Origin: Lysobacter silvisoli
GTDB lineage: Bacteria; Pseudomonadota; Gammaproteobacteria; Xanthomonadales; Xanthomonadaceae
Direction: 5' to 3'
NCBI RefSeq assembly: GCF_003382365.1
Contig: NZ_QTSU01000003.1
Location: 1 to 64,000 of the forward strand
Length of the DNA: 64,000 nucleotides
Shown one piece after another: positions 26,491 to 35,634 of the stretch. How positions within the stretch are numbered: position 1 is the stretch's first letter; the number at the start of each line of letters is the position of its first letter. The position numbers and the translations under genes are program-made. The notes beneath the pieces are model-generated. The model was not told the origin of the DNA. It did no database searches and was given only the letters and a program-made list of their open reading frames with translations.

Positions 26491-28878
26491 ATGCGCCTAG
26501 TTCCCAACGCTCTGACCCTGTCGCTGGCCGCGCTGCTGCTGGCTCCCCACGCTTACGCCCAAGCGCCGATCACGCTCGCCCAGACCATGGCCGATCCCGA
26601 TTGGATCGGGCCGCCGGTCGAGCAGTTCTGGTGGAGCTGGGACAGCCGCCGCGCGCAGTACCAGCTGCGCCGCGAAGGCGCGAGCATCCGCGACACCTGG
26701 CAGGTCGGCGCCAGCGCCGACGCGGTGGCCGCCAAGATCGACGGCGCCGCGCGCGCCGACCTCGACGCCGCGCAGCCCGCGTACGACGCGCAACGCACGC
26801 GCATGGCCTATGTGCGCAACGGCGACGTGTTCGTGCGCGACCTGCGCAGCGGCGCGCTGACCCAGGTCACCCGCAGCAACGAAGCCGAAGCGCGTCCGCA
26901 GTTCGGCCGCGACGGCAACCTGGTCTTCCGCGTCGACAACAACTGGTACCAGTGGCGCGCCGGCCAGGGCGTGAGCCAGGCCGCGCAGCTCAAGGCCGAG
27001 AACGATCCGGCCAAGCCGCCCAAGGCCGACACCCTGCGCGACTACCAGCTCGCCACCATCCGCACCCTCAAGGACGACCGCGACCGCCGCGACGCCGCGC
27101 GCGCGCAGGACGAGCAGTGGCGCCGCGCCGACACCAGCCGCGCGCCCGCGCCGCTGTACCTGGGCAGCGATGTCGAGATCTCCGACAGCGCTCTCTCGCC
27201 CGACGGCCGCTGGATGCTGGCGGTGACCCAGGCCAAGGGCGGCGACGCCGGCCAGGGGGGCAAAATGCCCAAGTACGTGACCGAATCGGGTTACGAGGAA
27301 TTCGAGGAAGTGCGCACCCGCGTGGGCCGCAACGCGCCGCTGCCGCAGAAGCTGTGGCTGATCGACGTGGCCTCGGGCAAGGTCAGCGAACTCAAGTACG
27401 ACCGCCTGCCCGGCATCGCCGAAGACCCGCTGGCGGCCATGCGCAAGGCGGCCAAGAAGGAACCGCTCAAGGGCGACCGCGTGGTGCGCATCGAAACCGA
27501 TGGCGACGGCAGCGGCCCGGCGATCCGCTGGAGCGACGACGGCCGCCAGGCCGCGGTGCTGGTGCGCGCGGTCGACAACAAGGACCGCTGGCTGACCACG
27601 GTGGATCTGGCCAAGGCCGAACTGGTCTCGCGCCACCGCAGCAGCGACCCGGCCTGGGTGGGCTGGAACACCACCGACTTCGGCTGGCTGCCCGCCGCCG
27701 GCAACGGCGCCGCGTCGCTGTGGTGGGTGTCGGAGCAAACCGGCTACGCCCACCTGTACGTGAGCGACGGCGGCACCGGCCGCGCGATCACCTCCGGCCA
27801 ATGGGAAGTGTCCTCGCCTCAGGTCAGCGCCGACGGCCGCGGCTTCTACTTCCTGTGCAACCGCAAGTGGCCGGGCGACTACGAAGTCTGCGCCGTGGAC
27901 CGCAACGGCGGCAGCGTGCGCGAGATCACCTCGCTGGACGGCGTCGAAGACTACGCGCTTTCGCCCGACGGACGCCGCCTGCTGCTGCGTTACTCGGCCA
28001 GCTACCTGCCCGCGCAACTGGCCAGCATCGGCACCGACGGCGAAGGCCTGGCCAAGCTCACCGACACCCGCACCGCGCAGTTCAAGCAGCGCGAGTGGAT
28101 CCAGCCCGAATACGTGCAGGTGCCGTCCAAGCACGGCGCCGCGCCGATCTGGGGCAAGTTCTACGGGCCGAAGAACTACGAGCCGGGCAAGAAGTACCCG
28201 ATCGTGATGTTCGTCCACGGCGCCGGCTACCTGCAGAACGTCAGCGCGCGCTACCCCAACTATTTCCGCGAGCAGATGTTCCACAACCTGCTGGTGCAGC
28301 GGGGCTACGTGGTGCTGGACCTGGACTACCGCGCCAGCGCCGGCTACGGCCGCGACTGGCGCACCGCGATCTACCGGCAGATGGGCCACCCCGAGCTCGA
28401 GGATTACCTGGACGGCCTGGACTGGCTGGCCGAGCACAAGCAGGGCGACCGCGATCGCGCCGGCATCTACGGCGGTTCCTACGGCGGCTTCATGACCTTC
28501 ATGGCGCTGTTCCGCGCGCCGGGCAAGTTCAAGGCCGGCGCCGCCCTGCGCCCGGTCACCGACTGGTCGCAGTACAACCACGAATACACCTCCAACATCC
28601 TCAATACGCCGGAGCTGGATCCGGAGGCGTACAAGAAGTCCTCGCCGATCGAATTCGCCGACGGCCTGCAGGACCACCTGCTGATCGCCCACGGCATGAT
28701 CGACGACAACGTGTTCTTCAAGGACTCGGTGATGCTGTCGCAGCGCCTGATCGAGCTGCGCAAGGACAAGTGGGAACTGGCGCCCTACCCGCTCGAGCGC
28801 CACGGCTTCACCCATCCGGACAGCTGGTACGACGAATACCGCCGCATCTACGAGCTGTTCGAGCGCACGTTGAAGTAA
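26491..28878 (+). CDS. Secreted S9-family prolyl oligopeptidase/dipeptidyl peptidase
   Basis: 795 residues. The signal peptide (TLSLAALLLAPHAYA) is followed by a WD40-like beta-propeller (about 40-540) and an alpha/beta hydrolase domain. The catalytic triad is visible: nucleophile Ser663 in GGSYGGF, Asp738/739 in HGMIDDNV and His771 in ERHGFTHP. It should cleave short peptides in the periplasm or outside the cell, probably after Pro or Ala. The ATG at 26491 places the signal peptide at the N terminus; an upstream in-frame ATG at 26434 does not. A second S9 peptidase lies at 43365-45611. Confidence 0.92.
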   Translation: MRLVPNALTLSLAALLLAPHAYAQAPITLAQTMADPDWIGPPVEQFWWSWDSRRAQYQLRREGASIRDTWQVGASADAVAAKIDGAARADLDAAQPAYDAQRTRMAYVRNGDVFVRDLRSGALTQVTRSNEAEARPQFGRDGNLVFRVDNNWYQWRAGQGVSQAAQLKAENDPAKPPKADTLRDYQLATIRTLKDDRDRRDAARAQDEQWRRADTSRAPAPLYLGSDVEISDSALSPDGRWMLAVTQAKGGDAGQGGKMPKYVTESGYEEFEEVRTRVGRNAPLPQKLWLIDVASGKVSELKYDRLPGIAEDPLAAMRKAAKKEPLKGDRVVRIETDGDGSGPAIRWSDDGRQAAVLVRAVDNKDRWLTTVDLAKAELVSRHRSSDPAWVGWNTTDFGWLPAAGNGAASLWWVSEQTGYAHLYVSDGGTGRAITSGQWEVSSPQVSADGRGFYFLCNRKWPGDYEVCAVDRNGGSVREITSLDGVEDYALSPDGRRLLLRYSASYLPAQLASIGTDGEGLAKLTDTRTAQFKQREWIQPEYVQVPSKHGAAPIWGKFYGPKNYEPGKKYPIVMFVHGAGYLQNVSARYPNYFREQMFHNLLVQRGYVVLDLDYRASAGYGRDWRTAIYRQMGHPELEDYLDGLDWLAEHKQGDRDRAGIYGGSYGGFMTFMALFRAPGKFKAGAALRPVTDWSQYNHEYTSNILNTPELDPEAYKKSSPIEFADGLQDHLLIAHGMIDDNVFFKDSVMLSQRLIELRKDKWELAPYPLERHGFTHPDSWYDEYRRIYELFERTLK

Positions 28879-28985
28879 GACGAACGCGGCCCGCTGCGGC
28901 GCCAAGGCGCGCCGTGGCGGGCCACCGTCACGTTTCGCCATCGCGCGCTGCTAGCATCGTGCCGATCCCGCCATCGAGGCCGCCG

Positions 28986-29660
28986 ATGCGTACCCTGCCT
29001 ATTCTCGCCGCCGCGCTGCTGCTGCCGGCCGTCGCCGCCGCCCAGGCGCCCGGGGCCAAGCAGCCCAGTCACCAGGAACAGGTGGCGCTGCGCGACTACA
29101 CGACCGCGCTGATGAACGAGGCCATCGTCGGCGAGTGCGATGCGCAGCGTTATTCCGGCGGCGGCCAGCTGCGTCAGGCCTACGCCAAGTGGCGCGCGCC
29201 GCGCGAGGTATCCATCGCCACCGGCGGCCAGCTCGCGCTGACCCGTTACCCCAGCCTGGGCGGCAGCGCCGCCGCGCAGCGCAGCAACTTCCGCAAGCAG
29301 TTCGAGACCAGCCTGAAGCCGGGCATCGATGCGGCGCCGGAGCGCGCCTGCGCCGCGGCGCTGGCCACGCTGTCCACCGGCCTGCCGATCCCGTTTTCCG
29401 GCACCACCCGGACCACGGCCGAGCTGCGCTTCGACATCTACAAGCAGGCCATCGTCGCCGGCAGCGCCGCCAGCAACTGCCTGGAGTTCGACGCCATCGA
29501 AGCCAGCGTGACCGAGGCCTCCGCCACCGACACCGGCGCCACCGAGCGCTGGGTGCTCAAGGGCTGCGGCCAGGAGGTTGCGCTGAGCGTGAAGCACCAA
29601 CCCTCGGCCAAGGGCGGTTCGGACTTCGTGATCTCCATGGCGCCGGCCGCCGCGCCCTGA
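28986..29660 (+). CDS. Secreted protein of unknown function
   Basis: 224 residues with a clear signal peptide ([18 protein letters not shown]). The mature part has four Cys, which could form two disulfides, and no domain I recognise. It lies 107 bases after the S9 peptidase, with its own start context, and 55 bases before hemF in the same direction. It may be co-transcribed with either. Confidence 0.75.
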   Translation: MRTLPILAAALLLPAVAAAQAPGAKQPSHQEQVALRDYTTALMNEAIVGECDAQRYSGGGQLRQAYAKWRAPREVSIATGGQLALTRYPSLGGSAAAQRSNFRKQFETSLKPGIDAAPERACAAALATLSTGLPIPFSGTTRTTAELRFDIYKQAIVAGSAASNCLEFDAIEASVTEASATDTGATERWVLKGCGQEVALSVKHQPSAKGGSDFVISMAPAAAP

Positions 29661-29715
29661 CTCCGCTGGGCCCGGCCAGCACGACCCCGCGCGCGCGGCC
29701 GGTAGAATGCGCGCC

Positions 29716-30624
29716 ATGAGCGATTTCGACCGCGTACGCGACTACCTCACCGGCCTGCAGGACCGTATCTGCGCCGCCATCGAACAGGCCGACGGCGGCG
29801 CCCGCTTCGTCGAGGACCGCTGGCAGCGCGCCGAAGGCGGGGGCGGGCGTACCCGCGTGCTGCGCGACGGCGCGGTGTTCGAGCAGGCCGGTATCGGCTT
29901 TTCCGATGTGTCGGGCACGAAGCTGCCGCCCTCGGCCAGCGCGGCGCGGCCGGAACTGGCCGGAGCGTCCTGGCGTGCGGTCGGGGTGTCGCTGGTGTTC
30001 CACCCGCGCAATCCCTACCTGCCCACCACCCACGCCAACGTGCGCCACTTCCGCGCCATGCGCGACGGCGAGACCGTGGCCTGGTGGTTCGGCGGCGGCT
30101 TCGACCTGACCCCGTTCTATCCCTACGACGAGGACGTGCGGCATTGGCACGGCACCGCTCGCGCGCTGTGCGAGCCTTTCGGAGGCGAGGAGCGCTATCA
30201 GGCGCACAAGCGCTGGTGCGACGAATACTTCTTCCTCAAGCACCGCAACGAAACCCGCGGCGTCGGCGGCTTGTTCTTCGACGACCTGCACGAGGACTTC
30301 GAGCGCGACTTCGCCTATCAGCGTGCGGTCGGCGACGGCTTCCTGGACGCCTATCTGCCGCTGGTGCAACGCCGACGCGACCTGCCCTATGGCGAGCGTG
30401 AGCGCCAGTTCCAACTTTATCGTCGCGGTCGCTACGTCGAGTTCAATCTGGTGTTCGACCGCGGCACCCTGTTCGGCCTGCAGTCGGGCGGGCGGACCGA
30501 GTCGATCCTGATGAGCCTGCCGCCGCTGGTACGCTGGGAGTACGGATATCAGCCGGAGGCCGAGAGCGACGAGGCGCGGCTGGCGCAGTATCTGGTACCG
30601 CGGGATTGGCTGGGCGAGGGCTGA
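29716..30624 (+). CDS. hemF: Oxygen-dependent coproporphyrinogen III oxidase
   Basis: 302 residues, the expected length. It decarboxylates coproporphyrinogen III to protoporphyrinogen IX using oxygen in haem synthesis. Family signatures include [51 protein letters not shown] and [34 protein letters not shown] chose the ATG at 29716; another three codons upstream (29707) is less likely. Transcription probably ends in the REP cluster just downstream. Confidence 0.97.
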   Translation: MSDFDRVRDYLTGLQDRICAAIEQADGGARFVEDRWQRAEGGGGRTRVLRDGAVFEQAGIGFSDVSGTKLPPSASAARPELAGASWRAVGVSLVFHPRNPYLPTTHANVRHFRAMRDGETVAWWFGGGFDLTPFYPYDEDVRHWHGTARALCEPFGGEERYQAHKRWCDEYFFLKHRNETRGVGGLFFDDLHEDFERDFAYQRAVGDGFLDAYLPLVQRRRDLPYGERERQFQLYRRGRYVEFNLVFDRGTLFGLQSGGRTESILMSLPPLVRWEYGYQPEAESDEARLAQYLVPRDWLGEG

Positions 30625-30653
30625 AACCCGCCCGCTGTCGCTTTTGGCTTTCT

Positions 30654-30930
30654 GTGGGAGCGGCATGAGCCGCGATCGCGACACCCAGATTCGACGCGAC
30701 CTGCACCCCTGCGGTCGCGGCTCACGCCGCTCCTACCCCGAAGCCCGGCAGATTGCGTAGCTGACGCGGCATTTGCACCTGCGCAATCGCGGCTCACGCC
30801 GCTCCCACAGAAAGCAATGCGCGAGGCGGCAACGGTAGCCCCTGTAGGAGCGGCGCGAGCCGCGACCGCGAAGTCGCAAGTCGCGTCGTATATGTGGTGT
30901 CGCGGTCGCGGCTCGCGCCGCTCCTACCCT
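30654..30930. repeat. Cluster of five GTAG-type REP elements
   Basis: Five copies of a 22-27-bp unit of the form GTAGGAGCGGCGCGAGCCGC: forward at about 30654 and 30844, inverted at about 30711-30736, 30783-30808 and 30901-30928. Each can fold into a hairpin, and opposed pairs can form larger structures. They resemble the SMAG (GTAG) REPs of Stenotrophomonas and sit between convergent hemF and the DUF421 gene. No REP-associated transposase gene is in the window. Confidence 0.8.
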
Positions 30931-30939
30931 GCGAATCCT

Positions 30940-31416
30940 TCAGCTACCGCGCTTCAACAGCGTGATATGCCCATTGGTCTCCAGCATCGCCAGCGCGATG
31001 TGGTCGACGTCGGCGCAATCGTTCTCGCGCATGGCCTTGTGGAAATCGGCGCGGCTGACCAGTTCGCGGCGCAGCACTTCGTGGAATACATGGCCATCGC
31101 GCGCCAGCACCACCGGCACGCCTTCCAGCGCGCGTTCGATGCGGTCGTTGCGCGCGGTCACGAAACCGATGCCCCAGTTCAACGCCATCAGCGTGCCGGC
31201 CAGCAGCAGGCCGCCGCCGATGGAGGTGTCGGTGCCCAGCAACGCGTTCTGCACCGCGTTGCCCAGCAGCACGATCAGCAGCATGTCGAAGGAGGTGAAC
31301 TGGCCCATGGTGCGCTTGCCCGACACCCGGATCATCGCCAGCAGCACGAAATACACCACGCAGGCGCGCAGCACGTACTGCCACCAGGGCATGGACAGGT
31401 CGAAGGCCTCGGACAT
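30940..31416 (-). CDS. DUF421 (YetF-like) membrane protein
   Basis: 158 residues with three N-terminal membrane segments and a cytoplasmic domain. RVSGKRTMGQFTSFDMLLIVLLGNAVQNALL is the DUF421 signature, followed by RIERALEGVPVVLARDG. Function of the family is poorly known. The ATG at 31416 follows GGAG by 6 nt; the longer open frame upstream runs through the polA-downstream region and is not coding. It ends in the REP cluster. Confidence 0.88.
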   Translation of the reverse strand: MSEAFDLSMPWWQYVLRACVVYFVLLAMIRVSGKRTMGQFTSFDMLLIVLLGNAVQNALLGTDTSIGGGLLLAGTLMALNWGIGFVTARNDRIERALEGVPVVLARDGHVFHEVLRRELVSRADFHKAMRENDCADVDHIALAMLETNGHITLLKRGS

Positions 31417-31543
31417 CGCACGCTCCGCTGGTTGGCGGCCCGGTGCCGCGCCGGCGATTGTCCAACGCCGCCCCGCCACCGCGCACGCGCCGTCGCGATG
31501 CCCATGGCGCGGCAGAAACTCCGAAGTAAATATCGCGGGCAAT

Positions 31544-31578
31544 AAAAAGCCCCGCTGGCAGGGGGGGCCGGCGGGGCT
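31544..31578 (-). terminator. Rho-independent terminator of the sX13-like RNA
   Basis: Stem AGCCCCGC / GCGGGGCT (31578-31571 and 31555-31548 on the minus strand), C-rich loop, then five T (31548-31544) and ATT. Confidence 0.85.
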
Positions 31579-31665
31579 GGGGAGCGGGACCTGGGGAGGG
31601 GCCTTCGCTCCGGGGATCACTCCAGGGGAGGGAGAGATCGGCGACAGACGTTGCATCTGTCGCGA
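31544..31665 (-). ncRNA. sX13-like small RNA downstream of polA
   Basis: The 370-base gap after polA holds a compact structured segment on the minus strand. In order: an 8-bp hairpin GCGACAGA/TCTGTCGC (31663-31641); C-rich single-stranded stretches; a stem GGAGCG/CGCTCC (31611-31606 / 31586-31581) enclosing CCTCCCCAGG; and an intrinsic terminator. TATAGG at 31671-31666 could be a -10 box; no good -35 is seen. Xanthomonas sX13, as I recall, is encoded just after polA and exposes CCCC loops that pair with G-rich mRNA leaders, so position and composition both fit. The exact 5' end is uncertain. Confidence 0.6.
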
Positions 31666-31787
31666 CCTATATGACCACCCTGCACATGGATAGTTCGTGA
31701 AGATCGAAGTTAATAAATTGTTGGATTCAGGACCGATTCATTCTGCCAAATCCAGCAATCACAAGCATTTACGATTATTAATGAAAA

Positions 31788-34559
31788 TTAATGCGCCTGG
31801 TCCCAATTGTCGCCGACGCCGCTGTCGACGACCAGCGGTACCCGCAGCTCTGCCGCGGCCGACATACGGTCGGTGACCTGCGCCAGCAGGGTGTCGACGA
31901 AGCCGGCGTCGACCTCGAAGACCAGTTCGTCGTGGACCTGCAGGATCATCTTGGCGCGCTCGGCATGGCCGGCCAGCCAGGCGTCGATGGAGATCATCGC
32001 CCGCTTGATGATGTCGGCCGCGGTGCCCTGCATGGGCGCGTTGATCGCCGCGCGCTCGGCGCCCGCGCGCAGGCCCTGGTTGGAGGCCTTGATGTTGTCC
32101 AGGTACAGGCGGCGGCCGAACACGGTTTCCACGTAGCCCTTGTCGCGCGCGTCCTGGCGGGTGCGCTCCATGAAGTCGCGCACGCCCGGGTAGCGGCTGA
32201 AGTACAGGGCGATGTAATCCTGCGCCTCGCCACGGCCGATGCCGAGCTGGCGGGCCAGGCCGAATGCGCTCATGCCGTACATCAGGCCGAAGTTGATCGC
32301 CTTGGCCGCGCGGCGCTCGTTGCCCTCGACCTGGTCGATGGCCTTGCCGAACACCTCGGCGGCGGTGGCGCGGTGGATGTCGGCGCCGGAGGCGAACGCG
32401 CGCAGCAGGCCTTCGTCCTCGGACAGGTGGGCCATGATCCGCAGCTCGATCTGCGAGTAGTCGCAGGCCACCAGCTTGCGCCCGGCCGGAGCGACGAAGG
32501 CGCGGCGGATGCGGCGGCCGTCGTCGGTGCGGATCGGGATGTTCTGCAGGTTGGGGTCGCTGGAGGCGAGCCGGCCGGTGGCCGCGCCGGCCTGGTGGTA
32601 ACTGGTGTGCACGCGGCCGGTGTCGGGATTGACGATCTCCGACAGCTTGTCGGTGTAGGTGCTGCGCAGCTTGGCCAGGCCGCGGTATTCCAGGATCACC
32701 CGCGGCAGCTCGTGCTGGTCGGCGATGGCCTCCAGCGCCTCTTCGTTGGTGCTGGGCTGGCCGGTGGGCGTCTTGATCAGCGCCGGCAGCTTGAGTTCGT
32801 CGAACAGCAGCGCCTGCAGCTGCTTGGGCGAGTCCAGGTTGAAGGTGCGGCCGGCCAGCTCGGTGGCCTGCTGCTGCGCGGCCAGCATGCGCTTGGCCAG
32901 GTCCTGCGACTGCCGGCGCAGCTCATCGGCGTCGATCATCACGCCGTTGGCCTCGACCCGCGCCAGCACCGGCACCAGCGGCATTTCGATCTCGCGGTAC
33001 ACGCGCTCCAGCGCCGGCTCGGCGGCCAGCCGGGCGCCCAGCACGCGGTGCAGGCGCAGGGTCACGTCGGCGTCCTCGGCGGCGTAGCGGGTGGCGTCGT
33101 CCAGCGCCACCTGCGAGAACGAAATCGCCTTGGCGCCCTTGCCGGTCACGTCGGCGTACTTGACGGTGTCGTAGCCGAGGTAGCGCTTGGCCAGCGAGTC
33201 CATGTCGTGGCGGCTGGCGGTGGCGTTGTAGACGAAGCTCTCCAGCATGGTGTCGTCGGCGTAGCCGTCCACCTCCACGCCGCAGCGGCGCAGCACGTGC
33301 AGGTCGTACTTGCCGTGCTGGCCGAGCTTGCGCCGCGCCGGGTCGGCGAACACCGGGCGCAACGCGGCCAGCACCGTCTCGCGGTCCAGTTGCGCCGGCG
33401 CGCCGGGGTAATCGTGGCCCAGCGGCAGGTACCAGGCGCGGCCGGGCTCGATGGCGAAGCTCAGACCGACCAGGTTGGCGCGCATGGGGTCCAGCGAATC
33501 GGTTTCGCTGTCGAAGGCGAACTCCTCGGCCGCCGACAGCGCCGCGACCAGCGCGTCCAGCTGCGGCTGGGTCAGCACGGTCTCGTACTCGCCCTTGGCC
33601 GACAGTGCGGCGTCCGGGGCCTCGGCCGGCGCCGAGGAGCGGGCGTGGCCGGCCGCGGTCGCGCGCAGGCCGGCTCGGTCGGAGGCGGCGTCCAGCTCGG
33701 CCGACGCCGCCGCGCCGCCTTCCAGCTCGCGCAACGCCTGCTTGAAGCCATAGCGTGCGTACAGGCCGCGCAGCGATTCGGCGTGGCGCTCGCGCAAGGC
33801 CAGGTCGGTGGGGCCCTTGTCCAGCGCCACGTCGGTCTTGATCGTGGCCAGCTGGCGGTTCAGCGGCAGGCGCGGCAGCGCGGCGCGCAGGTTGTCGCCG
33901 ATCTTGCCCTTGATCTGCGCGGCGTTGGCGATCACCCCGTCCAGGCTGTCGTACTCGGCCAGCCACTTGGCCGCGGTCTTGGGCCCGCACTTCTCCACGC
34001 CGGGAATGTTGTCGACGCTGTCGCCCATCAGCGAGAGCAGGTCGATGACCTGGTTGGGGCGCACGCCGAACTTGGCGAACACGCTCTCGTCGCTGTCCAT
34101 GCGGCTGCCGCTCATGGTGTTGACCAGGGCCACGTGCGGGCGCACCAGCTGGGCGAAGTCCTTGTCGCCGGTGGAAATGGTCACGTCGATGCCGTCGGCG
34201 GCCGCGCTCAGGGCCAGGGTGCCGATCACGTCGTCGGCTTCCACGCCCTCGATGCGCAGGATCGGAATGCCCAGCGCCTCGACGATCTCGCACATCGGCA
34301 GCACCTGCGCGCGCAGGTCGTCGGGCATGGGCGGGCGGTTGGCCTTGTACTGCGGGTCCAGGTCGTCGCGGAAGGTCTTGCCGGGCGCGTCGACCACGAA
34401 GGCCACGTAGTCCGGGCGTTCGTTCAAGGTCGCGCGCAGCATGTTGACCACGCCGAACAGAGCGCCGGTGGGCTCGCCGGCGTCGTTGCTCAGCGGCGGC
34501 AGCGCATGGAAGGCGCGGTAGAGGTAGCTGGAACCATCGATCAGGACGAGTCGTTTCAT
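31788..34559 (-). CDS. polA: DNA polymerase I
   Basis: 923 residues with all three domains: 5'-3' exonuclease (1 to about 290, MKRLVLIDGSSYLYRAFHALP, ISTGDKDFAQLV), 3'-5' proofreading exonuclease (about 320-510, FDSETDSLDPMRANLVGLSF) and polymerase (about 530-923, VACDYSQIELRIMAHLSEDEGL and VHDELVFEV). It fills gaps in repair and removes RNA primers. A non-conserved linker (about 285-320, Ala/Ser-rich) separates the first two domains. It is divergent from the DUF2782 lipoprotein gene, a common neighbour. Confidence 0.98.
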   Translation of the reverse strand: MKRLVLIDGSSYLYRAFHALPPLSNDAGEPTGALFGVVNMLRATLNERPDYVAFVVDAPGKTFRDDLDPQYKANRPPMPDDLRAQVLPMCEIVEALGIPILRIEGVEADDVIGTLALSAAADGIDVTISTGDKDFAQLVRPHVALVNTMSGSRMDSDESVFAKFGVRPNQVIDLLSLMGDSVDNIPGVEKCGPKTAAKWLAEYDSLDGVIANAAQIKGKIGDNLRAALPRLPLNRQLATIKTDVALDKGPTDLALRERHAESLRGLYARYGFKQALRELEGGAAASAELDAASDRAGLRATAAGHARSSAPAEAPDAALSAKGEYETVLTQPQLDALVAALSAAEEFAFDSETDSLDPMRANLVGLSFAIEPGRAWYLPLGHDYPGAPAQLDRETVLAALRPVFADPARRKLGQHGKYDLHVLRRCGVEVDGYADDTMLESFVYNATASRHDMDSLAKRYLGYDTVKYADVTGKGAKAISFSQVALDDATRYAAEDADVTLRLHRVLGARLAAEPALERVYREIEMPLVPVLARVEANGVMIDADELRRQSQDLAKRMLAAQQQATELAGRTFNLDSPKQLQALLFDELKLPALIKTPTGQPSTNEEALEAIADQHELPRVILEYRGLAKLRSTYTDKLSEIVNPDTGRVHTSYHQAGAATGRLASSDPNLQNIPIRTDDGRRIRRAFVAPAGRKLVACDYSQIELRIMAHLSEDEGLLRAFASGADIHRATAAEVFGKAIDQVEGNERRAAKAINFGLMYGMSAFGLARQLGIGRGEAQDYIALYFSRYPGVRDFMERTRQDARDKGYVETVFGRRLYLDNIKASNQGLRAGAERAAINAPMQGTAADIIKRAMISIDAWLAGHAERAKMILQVHDELVFEVDAGFVDTLLAQVTDRMSAAAELRVPLVVDSGVGDNWDQAH

Positions 34560-34667
34560 GTCCGCGATTCTACGCCCGGCGGTCGCCGCCGCCGCGACCG
34601 TGACGCCGATGCGGCCGCTTCACGCCGGCCGGAGGTATGCTGGGCCTCTGACCTACGGAGTACCGCC

Positions 34668-34964
34668 ATGCGTCCCCTCACCGCATCGCTCGCCCCGCTG
34701 CTGCTGGCCCTGGCCGGCTGCGCCACCATGGGCGGCGGCGATCCCACCTCGGGCCTGGACGGCGCCGAGGTCACCCGACGCGCGACCCAGGACGGCGACA
34801 GCGTCGAGGAATACCGCGTGGCCGGCCAGCTGCGCGTGGTCAAGATCACCCCGCTGCGCGGCCCGGTCTATTACCTGGTCGACAGCGACGGCGACGGCAC
34901 CCTGGACAGCAGCAAGGGCGAAGGCCCGATCTCGCCGGTGCAGTACAAGCTGTTCAGCTGGTAA
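34668..34964 (+). CDS. DUF2782 family lipoprotein
   Basis: 98 residues. The signal peptide ends in the lipobox LAGC, so Cys18 should be lipidated. The remainder (EEYRVAGQLRVVKITPLRGPVYYLVDSDGDG) matches the small DUF2782 proteins that are encoded next to polA in many gammaproteobacteria; function unknown. The ATG at 34668 is the only start giving a signal peptide. The stop is three bases before the next ATG, so it is probably co-transcribed with the acetyltransferase. Confidence 0.85.
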   Translation: MRPLTASLAPLLLALAGCATMGGGDPTSGLDGAEVTRRATQDGDSVEEYRVAGQLRVVKITPLRGPVYYLVDSDGDGTLDSSKGEGPISPVQYKLFSW

Positions 34965-34966
34965 GC

Positions 34967-35407
34967 ATGGCCACCGCGCACGACATCCGCACGCTCACCG
35001 GCGAGGACGAGCTGCGCGCGGTGTGGCCGCTGGTCTCGCAGCTGCGTCCGGAGTTCGACGAGGACCGCTTCGTCGCCCAGATGCACCGTCAGATCGCCCA
35101 GGGCTGCCGCGCCACCGTGCTCTACGACGCGCAAGGCGTGCCGCGCGCGTTCGCCTGCTGGCGGGTGATGGAGATGCTGGCTGTGGGCGTGCATCTGTAC
35201 GTCGACGATCTGGTTACCGATCAGGCCGCGCGCAGCCGCGGCCACGGCAAGGCGATGCTGGACTGGCTCAAGGCAGAAGCGCGGCGCCTGGGCTGCGCGC
35301 GCCTGCAGCTGGATTCGGGCACCCAGCGCCAGCACGCGCATGCGTTCTACATGCGCGAAGGCCTGCGCATCGAGGCCCTGCATTTCGGCATCGCCCTGGG
35401 CGACTGA
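34967..35407 (+). CDS. GNAT-family N-acetyltransferase
   Basis: 146 residues with the GNAT fold. The acetyl-CoA loop is DQAARSRGHGKAMLDWL (Q/RxxGxG/A type), and the C-terminal FYMREGLRIEALHF matches motif B. Members with this plan acetylate amines, small molecules or proteins; the substrate is not evident. It follows the DUF2782 gene by two bases, so translation is probably coupled. Confidence 0.9.
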   Translation: MATAHDIRTLTGEDELRAVWPLVSQLRPEFDEDRFVAQMHRQIAQGCRATVLYDAQGVPRAFACWRVMEMLAVGVHLYVDDLVTDQAARSRGHGKAMLDWLKAEARRLGCARLQLDSGTQRQHAHAFYMREGLRIEALHFGIALGD

Positions 35408-35634
35408 TAGCGCACAACCGCGCCGATACAGCGTGAGGGCGCGCTACCGTTCTTGGCATCGGCGCCGCGAAATGGGCATTCGCGCACGTCCGCGCGCGGG
35501 CGCCGGTCACGGTACCGCCCACTCGCCCCTCTTTTGCAACCCAGGGCTGCGTTAATCGCTCAGCCGGCGTGGAATGCCGCGCGCCGGTCCGGTCCAGACG
35601 ACCGGTCCCGAGGTTCAACAAGGAGGTTTACCCG

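Noticed and set aside
26497-28941. 814-codon minus-strand open frame antisense to the S9 peptidase
   Set aside because: The plus-strand frame has an intact signal peptide and catalytic triad; the antisense frame has none.
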